Below are positions 9,884 through 17,397 of a stretch of 64,000 nucleotides of DNA, piece by piece. The translations under genes and the position numbers were made by a program. Numbering within the stretch: position 1 is the first letter of the stretch; each line of letters begins with the position of its first letter. This DNA comes from Mycobacterium gordonae (GTDB lineage: Bacteria > Actinomycetota > Actinomycetes > Mycobacteriales > Mycobacteriaceae), in assembly GCF_017086405.1 (NCBI RefSeq), contig NZ_CP070973.1:5612739-5676738 (forward strand), in the 5' to 3' direction. The notes under the pieces were generated by a model, which saw only the letters and a program-made list of their open reading frames with translations, did no database searches and was not told where the DNA came from.

Positions 9884-10234
9884 TCAGCCGCCGAATTCGA
9901 TCACGGGACGCACTTCGACGGCGCCGTCCCAGGCCGCGGGGATTTCGGCCGCGATGCGCAGCGCTTCGTCCAGGTCGGCAGCCTCGATCAGGTAGAAGCC
10001 GGTGAGGGCCTCTTTGGTTTCGGCGTACGGGCCGTCGCTGGTGACGACGTCGCCGCCGCGGGCGCCGCTGACCCGGACGGTGGTCGCGGTGCCGGTCGGG
10101 TAGAGCGCGGCGCCACCGCGGATCGCGGCACCGTGGTCCTGGCCGAACTTCATGTACTCGGCCATGTCACCGGCCTGTTCGGGGGCCGACCAGTCGACGT
10201 CCCTGGTGTAGGTGAGTGCGGCGTATTGCGGCAT
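9884..10234 (-). CDS. DGPF/YCII-related domain protein
   Basis: This is a 116-residue single-domain protein of the YCII-related (DGPF) family. The signature DGPYAETKE is present at about residues 68-76, followed by GFYLIEAADLDEAL, the typical second half of the fold. The start ATG 10234 is preceded by AGGAGGACACC, a strong ribosome-binding site. It is co-directional with, and 16 bp upstream of, the ECF42 sigma factor, an association repeated across actinobacteria. The molecular role of these proteins is not established; a ligand-binding or small enzymatic role has been suggested for the family. Confidence 0.9.
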   Translation of the reverse strand: MPQYAALTYTRDVDWSAPEQAGDMAEYMKFGQDHGAAIRGGAALYPTGTATTVRVSGARGGDVVTSDGPYAETKEALTGFYLIEAADLDEALRIAAEIPAAWDGAVEVRPVIEFGG

Positions 10235-10329
10235 GGTGTCCTCCTGTGCCGATCATGGTCGGGGCATTTCCCCGATCTCATCAAGAGGACGAACCGCGTG
10301 GTGCCGATCAGGACACTTCGCCCGAAAAA

Positions 10330-11814
10330 TTATCCGACCGGGTAACCCACCGACTTGATCTCGGTGTACTGGTCGAATCCGGCGATGCCGTTCTGCCGTC
10401 CCACGCCGCTCTCCTTGTAGCCGCCGAACGGTACGTCGGCCCCGTACGGCGCGCCGCCGTTGACGCCGATGAAGCCGGCCCTGGTCCGCCGCGCCACTGC
10501 CAGCGAGTGCTCGAGGGAACCCGACATGATGTTGCCGGCCAGGCCGTAGACGCTGTCGTTGGCGATGCGGATGGCGTCCTCTTCGTCGTCGAACGGTATG
10601 ACCGAGAGCACCGGGCCGAAGATCTCCTCCTGGGCGATCGTCATGGAGTTGTCGACGTCGGTGAAAAGCGTTGGGCGGACGAAGAATCCCTTGTCGAATC
10701 CGGTGGGCGCGTCCGGCCCGCCGACCAGGGCGGTGGCTCCCTCCTCGACACCCTTGCGGATGTAGCCCATGACGCGATCGCGTTGCCGCTCGGAAATCAC
10801 CGGGCCGCACAGGGTGCCGGGGTCCTGGGGGTCACCGCAGGTGACGTTCTCGTAGATGCTCTTGAGGATCGCGACACCCTCGTCGTAGCGTGACCGCGGC
10901 AGCAGCATCCGGGTGGGGTTGGCGCAGCCCTGACCGGCGTGCATGCAGGGCGCAATGCCGATCGCGCAGGCCAGCCCGAAGTCGGCGTCCTCGAGAACGA
11001 TGGTGGCCGACTTGCCGCCGAGTTCCAGGAACAGCCGCTTCATGGTGGCCGCGCCCTTTTCCATGATCCGCTTGCCCACCACCGTCGAGCCGGTGAACGA
11101 GATCAAATCCACCTTGGGCGAGAGCGTAAGCTCTTCTCCCACAAAGTGATCGGATGCGGTGACGACGTTGACCACGCCGGCCGGGATGTCGGTCTTCTCG
11201 GCGATCAGCCGGCCGAGCCGGGTCGCGTTGAACGGAGTGTTGGGTGCCGGTTTGAGCACGACGGTGTTGCCGGTGCCCAGTGCCTGGCCGAGCTTGTTCA
11301 GCGTCACCTCGAAGGGGAAGTTCCACGGCACGATGGCGCCGACCACGCCCACCGGCTCGCGCCATTGCCTGATGGACGTGTTGGCGCCGGTCAGGCTGAT
11401 CACCCGGTCGCCGAGATCGGTTTCCCACGGGTAGTCGTCGATCAGCCGGGCGGGGTACTTCAGGCCGTCGGCCAGCGGCGCGTCCAGCTGGGGACCGAAG
11501 GTGATCGCCCGCGGCGACCCCACTTCGAGGATGAGCTCTTCGCGCAGCTCCTCCTTCTCCTCCTCGATCGCGTCGTGCAGTTGCAGCAGACAGCGCTTGC
11601 GCAACTCGCGGTTGGTGGACCAGTCGGTCTCGTCGAAGGCGCGCCGGGCGGCGTCGATGGCCCGGTGCATGTCCTCCTTGGAGGCGTCGGCGACCTCGCC
11701 GAGGGACTCCTCCGTCGCCGGGTTGATGTTGGTGAACGTGCCGGCCTGTCCGTCGACGAGCTTGCCGTCGATCATCATCTTCGGCTCGAACCGGACCTTT
11801 ACAGTGTCAGCCAT
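10330..11814 (-). CDS. NAD(P)-dependent aldehyde dehydrogenase
   Basis: This is a 494-residue aldehyde dehydrogenase that oxidises an aldehyde to the carboxylate. Landmarks are VPWNFPF in the cofactor domain, FTGSTVVGKRI, the general base Glu in LELGGKS (about residue 265), the catalytic Cys in GQGCANPTR (about 298), and EEIFGPV near the C-terminus. The N-terminal FEPKMMIDGKLVDG is typical. It is the last gene of a same-strand run (binding protein, AveC-like, SDR, P450), separated from the P450 by 109 bp. The start region carries a weak match to the shared ACCAAAnATYTGKTYC motif (ATATCTGTTC, 11814-11823). It would fit as the step after P450 and SDR oxidation of an alcohol group. Confidence 0.93.
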   Translation of the reverse strand: MADTVKVRFEPKMMIDGKLVDGQAGTFTNINPATEESLGEVADASKEDMHRAIDAARRAFDETDWSTNRELRKRCLLQLHDAIEEEKEELREELILEVGSPRAITFGPQLDAPLADGLKYPARLIDDYPWETDLGDRVISLTGANTSIRQWREPVGVVGAIVPWNFPFEVTLNKLGQALGTGNTVVLKPAPNTPFNATRLGRLIAEKTDIPAGVVNVVTASDHFVGEELTLSPKVDLISFTGSTVVGKRIMEKGAATMKRLFLELGGKSATIVLEDADFGLACAIGIAPCMHAGQGCANPTRMLLPRSRYDEGVAILKSIYENVTCGDPQDPGTLCGPVISERQRDRVMGYIRKGVEEGATALVGGPDAPTGFDKGFFVRPTLFTDVDNSMTIAQEEIFGPVLSVIPFDDEEDAIRIANDSVYGLAGNIMSGSLEHSLAVARRTRAGFIGVNGGAPYGADVPFGGYKESGVGRQNGIAGFDQYTEIKSVGYPVG

Positions 11815-11923
11815 ATCTGTTCAGCTCTCTTTTGACAAGGCGCTGGTGAGAGCGCCGGGACGTAATCGGCCACCCGATAGACAGTAACTCTACGGTGAGC
11901 CTTACCGGAAAGCACCCAAGGAC

Positions 11924-13141
11924 CTACTGGGGATCGAACAGCACGGGCAGCGACGTCGGCGAACGGAAGACCTGGCCGCGGATGTGCGGGTCGTCGGCGT
12001 CGGGATCCAGCCGCAGATTGGGCAGCCGGTCCAGCAGCAGGTTGATCGCCGTACGCATCTCCAGACGCGCCAGGTGCATGCCCAGGCAGACGTGGACGCC
12101 GTGCCCCCAACCCAGGTGGGCTCTGGCCTGCCGGTGGATGTCGAACCGGTCGGGATCGGGATAGCGATCCTCCTGACGGTTCGCCGATCCCAGCATCGGC
12201 ATCACCGTGGCGCCGGCTGGGATCGCCACCCCGCCGAGTTCGGTGTCGCGGGTGGCCACCCGGGTGATGGTGAGCAGCGGAGGCTCCCAACGCACGCCCT
12301 CTTCGATAGCCTGCGGCAGCAGCGACCGATCCGCCCGGATCGCTTCGAGTTGCCCGGGATCGGACAGCAGCGCCAGCAGCAGGCTGCCCAGCGACCGGTA
12401 GGTGGTCTCCACCCCGGCAGGCAGCAGTAACCGCAGGAACGAGAAGATCTCCTCGTCGGCCAGCTTCTGCCCGTCGATTTCGGCCGCGGCCAGGGCGCTG
12501 ATCAGGTCGTCTTTCGGCTCGGCGCGCCGAGCTTCCAGAATGGGGGCGAAATAACGGCACAGCGCCGCCGCGGCCGCAAGTCCCCGTTGCGGATTCATCA
12601 GCCAACTCAGCAGCGAGATCGACCAGCGCTGGAACTGCGGGTAGTCCTGTTCCGGCAGGCCCAGCAGGCCCGCAATGATCTGGCTCGGATAGTCGAAGGT
12701 GAACTCCTTCACCAGATCTGCTCTGCCATTGGGTGCGAAATTGTCGATGAGGCTATTCGCCACCCGGGCCACGAGTTCGTCCTGCCAACGTGCCAATGAC
12801 TTCTGCGAGAAAGCTTTTGACACCAATGACCGCAGCCGGCCGTGCACCGGTTCGTCCATCCCGAGCATGACACCCTCGCCCAGCACCGGACCGAACGCCG
12901 CGATGACGGCTGCCGAGGAGAACGTCTCGTTGTCGCGCAGCATCTGCTGGACGTCCTCGTGCCGATACACGATGAACATCGGCAACGACTCCTCGTGCGG
13001 CAGCGCACCGGAGGTGTCGAGGCGCTGCACGGGTTCCTCGCGGCGCAACCGCGCCAACTCGGTGTACGGGTCGCGCACGTCCCCGGAAATGGCGTCGTCG
13101 AAGGCGCCGAAGTCTTCCAGATCGTCGAATAGCTGTTCCAT
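11924..13141 (-). CDS. Cytochrome P450 monooxygenase
   Basis: This is a 405-residue soluble P450 without a membrane anchor. The I-helix has LLLPAGVETTYRSLG, matching the A-G-x-E/D-T-T oxygen-activation motif. The E-x-x-R pair is in IEEGVRWEPP. The haem-binding loop is WGHGVHVCLGMHLARLE, with Trp at the usual Phe position and the Cys thiolate ligand near residue 350. The start is 2 bp after the SDR stop, so the two are co-translated. Redox partners (ferredoxin, reductase) are not in the cluster. The substrate is unknown; the neighbours (SDR, aldehyde dehydrogenase, acyl-CoA dehydrogenases) point to stepwise oxidation of a hydrophobic alcohol or side chain. Confidence 0.93.
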   Translation of the reverse strand: MEQLFDDLEDFGAFDDAISGDVRDPYTELARLRREEPVQRLDTSGALPHEESLPMFIVYRHEDVQQMLRDNETFSSAAVIAAFGPVLGEGVMLGMDEPVHGRLRSLVSKAFSQKSLARWQDELVARVANSLIDNFAPNGRADLVKEFTFDYPSQIIAGLLGLPEQDYPQFQRWSISLLSWLMNPQRGLAAAAALCRYFAPILEARRAEPKDDLISALAAAEIDGQKLADEEIFSFLRLLLPAGVETTYRSLGSLLLALLSDPGQLEAIRADRSLLPQAIEEGVRWEPPLLTITRVATRDTELGGVAIPAGATVMPMLGSANRQEDRYPDPDRFDIHRQARAHLGWGHGVHVCLGMHLARLEMRTAINLLLDRLPNLRLDPDADDPHIRGQVFRSPTSLPVLFDPQ

Positions 13142-13143
13142 TG

Positions 13144-14148
13144 TCAGTCCCCCTCAATCCCCTTGCCCTTGCCCGACTGTCGCTTGGTGGCAAGTGCCGC
13201 CAAGCGGTGCAGCACCGGCTGCGGAAGCACACGCGCAGTGAGCACCATCGCCCGTTGTCCGGCGGTCAACGGGTACGCCCCATCCCGCATCGAGCCCTGT
13301 TTCGGTATGCCCAACACCAGCCGGGAGAGGTGGTGCATGCCCGCGGCGGGAAGAATCCTGTTGAGTCCCAGCAGCATCGAAGCGTCCGGCCCTGCGCCGC
13401 GGCGGCAGAACGGCTTCGTGTCACCGAGGGCCTTGAGTAGTCCGTCGGCGAACCGCTCGGGTGGCCTGGCAAGCCTCATCGCCAGCCTGCCTCGGGTGTC
13501 CATGGTGTTGTGCAGCCGGGCGTAGGGGCCGCCGAAGTCGCGGTCATCGGTGGTGCCGGCGTCGGTGATGATCTCCGTGTCGTAGGTGCCGGCCACCAAC
13601 ACCGTGACGCCGAGACCGAATGGCGCGATCTCACCCGCCATCGACTCACCCCAGCGTTCCAGGGCCCCCTTGGCGGCCGAGTACGGCGCGGTCGCCGGTT
13701 GGCCCCGGACCCCGGCCGCGCTGGACACCAGCACGATACGACCCTCGCCCGCGGCGCGCATCGACGGGAGCAGTGCCTGGGTGAGCGCGACGGGTCCTAG
13801 CACACTTGTCGCAAACATCCTCTGCCACAACGCCGTATCGGTCTCCTCGACCACTCCGGCGGCGGAGATCCCGGCGTTGTGCACTATTCCGTAGGGGGTG
13901 CCCACGGCTTCTTCGATGGCCTTCGCCGCTGCGGAGATCGAGGCGGCGTCGGTGAGGTCGAGCTGCACGGGGACCAGCCGTGGGTCATCATCGGCCGCTC
14001 CGGTCGCCCTCTGCAGCAACGGAAATGCCCGCTCCGGGCTGCGCATGGCCGCGATCACCCGCCACCCGTCGCGATAGAGCCGAACCGCCGAGGCGAAGCC
14101 GAGGCCGCGGGAAGCGCCGGTGATGACGACGCTAGGGGGCTCACCCAT
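13144..14148 (-). CDS. Short-chain dehydrogenase/reductase
   Basis: This is a classical SDR of about 334 residues, longer than the 250-residue core because of a C-terminal extension with LGIPKQGSMRDGAYPL. The cofactor motif TGASRGLG is at about residues 10-17, HNAG at about 88, catalytic Ser in VSSAAG, and YSAAK as the active-site Tyr/Lys. I set the start at ATG 14148 (MGEPPSVVITG); the frame stays open further upstream, but that sequence is not SDR-like and lies inside the preceding gene. It overlaps the AveC-like gene by eight bases and abuts the P450 gene. Probable role: oxidation or reduction of the same substrate as the P450. Confidence 0.9.
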   Translation of the reverse strand: MGEPPSVVITGASRGLGFASAVRLYRDGWRVIAAMRSPERAFPLLQRATGAADDDPRLVPVQLDLTDAASISAAAKAIEEAVGTPYGIVHNAGISAAGVVEETDTALWQRMFATSVLGPVALTQALLPSMRAAGEGRIVLVSSAAGVRGQPATAPYSAAKGALERWGESMAGEIAPFGLGVTVLVAGTYDTEIITDAGTTDDRDFGGPYARLHNTMDTRGRLAMRLARPPERFADGLLKALGDTKPFCRRGAGPDASMLLGLNRILPAAGMHHLSRLVLGIPKQGSMRDGAYPLTAGQRAMVLTARVLPQPVLHRLAALATKRQSGKGKGIEGD

Positions 14149-15283
14149 GCCGGCTGGGGGTTGCGCAGGCACCCGCGCCGGGCGGCGGCGGATCGACGTG
14201 CGGCCGCCCGTCAGGCTCCCCGCTTGCCCAGGTCGACCAGATGCCCACCGAGTACGGACCCTGGGCACCGGACTTCTCGTAAAACCCTTGTGGATCATAG
14301 ACTTTGGCTTCGGGGAAGGGCCACGGGCAGGCGACCGAGGTGGCCGCGTGGCTCACCTTGATGGCCCAGAACCAGGCCCCGTAGGCGAAGTAAGACACGT
14401 TGATGATGGCGAACATCACCACAAACGTGCCGAGTACCGGGCGGCTCGGAAATAGTTTCGCCTTGGCGGCGAGTTTCTCGGCTACCGATTTCCCGGTGTC
14501 GTCGCGATAACACAGGATTGCCGCGGGGACCATCACGAACGTCACCGACAAGGACTCCCAGATCAGCGGGAACTGGAATGTCGTGCCGGTGAACACCGAA
14601 CCCCAGGGAATCACCTGCGAATAGATGTACATCCCCCAGTGGATCAACGTGTTCTCCAGGAACGCGTCCATGACGAAGCCGATCGCGCACGTGATCAGGC
14701 CCAGGCCGACCAAGGGATGCCTCGACACGAAATGCGCTGGCCCATTCTTTGCCTGCAGTTTGCGCAAGATCGCAACCGCCGGGAAGTAAGGGCCGAAGTA
14801 GAACATCACGTAGCCGAACACCACGAAGGGTTCCACGGTCGGCGACAGGGACACCAAAGGCCAGGACTCGGGCCAGTGGATGAGATCGGGGTTATAGACC
14901 GCGAACGGCGCCCAGTTCATGATCGGGTCTTGCCAGACGATCAGCGTCGTGCACAGGAACATCAGCATCGCCGGACTGCCCGGATTGCGCCGCCAGCCCC
15001 TGACGAAAACCACCAGGAGCACGACCAGGGCCACCGCGGTGGCGCTGTCCAGGAACGCGATGTAGTCCAAGCCGAACATGAACTCGACAGGACGCGGGCG
15101 GCCCTGCACATGGGGATTGGCCACCCGTGGGTCGAGGGCGGTGCGGCAGTTCGCGATGAAGAACAATGCGAACGCCGCCAGCGCCGCACCGGCGATCCAG
15201 CCACCCCAGCCTTGTTTCGTGCCTCGCCGTGGGAACGTCGGCTTTTCTTCGGCGGCAACCGGTATGGATTGCTCAGTGCTCAT
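14141..15283 (-). CDS. AveC-like (spirocyclase-family) polytopic membrane protein
   Basis: This is a 380-residue integral membrane protein with about seven hydrophobic segments (for example GWIAGAALAAFALFFIA near residue 25, ATAVALVVLLVVFVRG near 85, FVVFGYVMFYFGPYFP near 160, and TFVVMFAIINVSYFAYGAW near 305). The block HWPESWPLVSLSPTVEP and the conserved Trp, His and Asp residues in loops recall the AveC family, named for a spiroketal-forming enzyme of avermectin synthesis and widespread, with unknown roles, in mycobacteria. The start is ATG 15283 (MSTEQSIPVAAEE), 10 bp after the binding-protein stop. Its place between a binding protein and an SDR/P450 pair suggests a membrane step on the same compound. 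Family assignment is from memory of conserved blocks. Confidence 0.7.
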   Translation of the reverse strand: MSTEQSIPVAAEEKPTFPRRGTKQGWGGWIAGAALAAFALFFIANCRTALDPRVANPHVQGRPRPVEFMFGLDYIAFLDSATAVALVVLLVVFVRGWRRNPGSPAMLMFLCTTLIVWQDPIMNWAPFAVYNPDLIHWPESWPLVSLSPTVEPFVVFGYVMFYFGPYFPAVAILRKLQAKNGPAHFVSRHPLVGLGLITCAIGFVMDAFLENTLIHWGMYIYSQVIPWGSVFTGTTFQFPLIWESLSVTFVMVPAAILCYRDDTGKSVAEKLAAKAKLFPSRPVLGTFVVMFAIINVSYFAYGAWFWAIKVSHAATSVACPWPFPEAKVYDPQGFYEKSGAQGPYSVGIWSTWASGEPDGRPHVDPPPPGAGACATPSRHG

Positions 15284-15293
15284 CTCCGCGCCC

Positions 15294-16406
15294 TCACTCT
15301 CCGAAGCGATCGACCAGGTGCGAGTTGACCCCGTCGACGTCGAGGGTCCGTGCGACGAGGTAGCCCGCGCCCATCCAGGCGCGGCGGGTCCATTTGCCGA
15401 ACGACACTCGCGTGCCGGGCGCACCGGACGAGGCGGGCAGCATCTTCACCCGCTCCAAAGCCTCTTTGACGCCCCGGGGGCTCAGTGGATGGGCGTCGGT
15501 GAAGGCGCGCACCAATGTCGCGGCAACGTCGCGATTCACCACGGTCACGCAGAACTCGGGCCGGCTGCCGTTGTACTTCGCCGCGTAGGAGTCGAGGAAC
15601 TCCTGACCGACCCGGTTCGCTTCGTCGTACTGGTCGACCCCGGTCCAACCCATGAAGGCGTTCCACATGATCGGGTTGACCCAGGCGTTCTGCCAGGCGG
15701 TGGTGGTGAAACGGGGCGGGTCCCAGCCGAGTGATTCCAGCGCCGGGTTCACGAACACGATCCCGAAGCCGAATCCCAGGTGCACGATTGCCTCGGACTT
15801 GGCTTCATGCAGAGTCTGCACCGCGGCGTTGACATCTTGGGCCGTCTGGGCGACCGAGACTTCCGCCACGATCCGAATGCCTTTGCGACGACACGCACTT
15901 CGCAGGTTTTTCAGGTAGCTCTCGCCGATCAGGCTCTGTTCGACCAGCACGCCGATCTCGCTGATGCCTCGCTTGGCGATGAGGTCGGCCAGGAAGATCG
16001 GCTCATCGGTCATCGAGCCCTGCGGGAAGGCGAAGGTCCACTCCCCCAACCAGTCATCGGTCCCCGTCACACTGATCGCCGGAACCTTGAACCGCTCCTC
16101 GACCTCCTCCCGCAATGGTACGCAGTTGTCGGTGATGTTCGGACCGAAGACCACCAGGCAGCCCTCGTCGACCAGTTCTGCGTAGGCGTCGATCACGGCC
16201 TTGACCGAGCCTTTGGGAAGGCCCTCCACTTCGCGATAGACCATCTGCACCGAACGGTCCATCAAACCCTGGGCGAGAGCCTCTTCGAAGACGAGGTCGA
16301 AGGTCTGGGTGAACGAGGCGAACAGTTCCTCCGGAAAACCAGGCGGGAGCTTGAAGTCCATCAGGTAGCCGACCTTGATCGGCTCCGCGGTGCTTTCGTA
16401 GGACAT
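15294..16406 (-). CDS. Periplasmic-binding-protein-fold protein (branched-chain amino acid ABC type), no signal peptide
   Basis: This 370-residue protein has the Peripla_BP_6/LivJ fold: IKVGYLMDFKLP at the start, VVFGPNITDNCVPLREEV and VPAISVTGTDDW in lobe one, GVLVEQSLIGESYLKNL, and a second lobe with FCVTVVNRDVAATLVRA. The N-terminus MSYESTAEPIKVG goes straight into the first strand with no signal peptide or lipobox, so it should stay in the cytoplasm. No permease or ATPase genes are nearby. The start ATG 16406 follows GGGGAGG. It heads the run AveC-SDR-P450-aldehyde dehydrogenase, and the shared operator motif is 43 bp upstream. It may be a ligand sensor or carrier for a hydrophobic substrate rather than part of a transporter. 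Confidence 0.85.
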   Translation of the reverse strand: MSYESTAEPIKVGYLMDFKLPPGFPEELFASFTQTFDLVFEEALAQGLMDRSVQMVYREVEGLPKGSVKAVIDAYAELVDEGCLVVFGPNITDNCVPLREEVEERFKVPAISVTGTDDWLGEWTFAFPQGSMTDEPIFLADLIAKRGISEIGVLVEQSLIGESYLKNLRSACRRKGIRIVAEVSVAQTAQDVNAAVQTLHEAKSEAIVHLGFGFGIVFVNPALESLGWDPPRFTTTAWQNAWVNPIMWNAFMGWTGVDQYDEANRVGQEFLDSYAAKYNGSRPEFCVTVVNRDVAATLVRAFTDAHPLSPRGVKEALERVKMLPASSGAPGTRVSFGKWTRRAWMGAGYLVARTLDVDGVNSHLVDRFGE

Positions 16407-16447
16407 GTGACCTCCCCGGACTCATCCAGCGCCGCCGCCTGATGAAA

Positions 16448-16463
16448 CCTAATATTTGTTCCG
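16448..16463. promoter_or_regulatory. Regulon motif copy, ACCTAATATTTGTTCC
   Basis: This is one of four matches to ACCAAAnATYTGKTYC, located 42 bp upstream of the binding-protein start and thus in the promoter of the binding-protein/AveC/SDR/P450 operon. It differs from the consensus at one position (T at 4). It is probably the binding site of the two-domain TetR regulator encoded at 21728. Confidence 0.6.
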
Positions 16464-16489
16464 AATCCTAACCGGGCACACCTAGACCG

Positions 16490-17335
16490 TCAATTGCCGA
16501 CTCCGCCGGCGCTACCCAGATAGACCTCGATCATCTCGCCCAGCGCCCTACCCACCGCCACATCGTCGGTCAGTGGCCCGGCGATCGCGGCGCGGGCGGC
16601 CTCGGACATGCTCAGCCCCTCCACGATGAGCCGGCCCGCGGCGATCAGCACCCGGGTGGAGGCGACCTCGCGCAGTCCCCCGGTTTCCAGCCGGCGGATG
16701 GCCTGGCCGAGACGCACCAGCTCAGCGGCCGTCGCGGCATCCACGCCTGCTTCGTGTGCGACGATTCCCTGTTCCACATCGGCTGCAGGAAAGCCGAATT
16801 CGATGGCCACCATGCGCTGGCGGGTGGAATCCTTGAGGTCCTTGAGCACGCTCTGATAGCCCGGGTTGTACGACACCACGAGCCCGAATCCTTCGGCCGC
16901 GTCGAGCGTGACGCCGAGGCGCTCGATGGGCAGCTGGCGGCGATGGTCGGCGAGCGGGTGCAGCACCACGGTGGTGTCCTGGCGGGCCTCCACCACCTCG
17001 TCGAGGTAGCAGATCGCGCCGTCCCGCACGGCCCTGGTGAGCGGCCCGTCCACCCACACCGTCTCGCCGCCCCGTAGCAGATAACGACCGACCAGATCGG
17101 CGGTGGTGAGATCGTCGTGGCAGGCGACGGTGATCAACGGCCGGCCCAGGTCGTGGGCCATCGCCTCGACGAAGCGGGTCTTGCCGCACCCCGTGGGGCC
17201 CTTGAGCAGGACCGTCAGATGCTGCCGGTATGCGGCCTTGAAGACGGCCTCTTCGTTGCCGACGGCCCGATAGTAGGGCCGCACCGGCTCCGACTCGGCA
17301 CGGGCGCGCGCAGCGAGTGCGGACTCGTGGGCCAT
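16490..17335 (-). CDS. MoxR-type AAA+ ATPase, CbbQ/NirQ/NorQ family
   Basis: This is a 281-residue AAA+ chaperone-type ATPase. Walker A is GPTGCGKT at about residues 46-53 and Walker B is ICYLDEVVEA near 108. TRQRMVAIEF contains the arginine finger region, and a CbbQ-type C-terminal domain follows. Relatives work with a VWA-domain partner to insert metal or remodel an enzyme (rubisco activase CbbQ/CbbO, NO reductase NorQ/NorD). The NorD-like partner is the next gene upstream on the same strand (17398). No nor or cbb structural genes are present, so the client is unknown. A copy of the regulon motif is 46 bp upstream of ATG 17335, giving the gene its own promoter. Confidence 0.9.
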   Translation of the reverse strand: MAHESALAARARAESEPVRPYYRAVGNEEAVFKAAYRQHLTVLLKGPTGCGKTRFVEAMAHDLGRPLITVACHDDLTTADLVGRYLLRGGETVWVDGPLTRAVRDGAICYLDEVVEARQDTTVVLHPLADHRRQLPIERLGVTLDAAEGFGLVVSYNPGYQSVLKDLKDSTRQRMVAIEFGFPAADVEQGIVAHEAGVDAATAAELVRLGQAIRRLETGGLREVASTRVLIAAGRLIVEGLSMSEAARAAIAGPLTDDVAVGRALGEMIEVYLGSAGGVGN

Positions 17336-17380
17336 GACTTCCCTTCCGCCTTCCCTTCTGTGACCGCCCGGAAGCTAACC

Positions 17381-17396
17381 GGAACAGATGTTTGTT
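17381..17396. promoter_or_regulatory. Regulon motif copy (minus strand AACAAACATCTGTTCC)
   Basis: On the plus strand this reads GGAACAGATGTTTGTT. It lies between the norD-like stop (17398) and the norQ-like start (17335), so it can govern norQ separately. It matches ACCAAAnATYTGKTYC on the minus strand except for A at position 2. The half TCTGTTCC is identical to the copy at 19136. Confidence 0.6.
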
Positions 17397-17397
17397 T

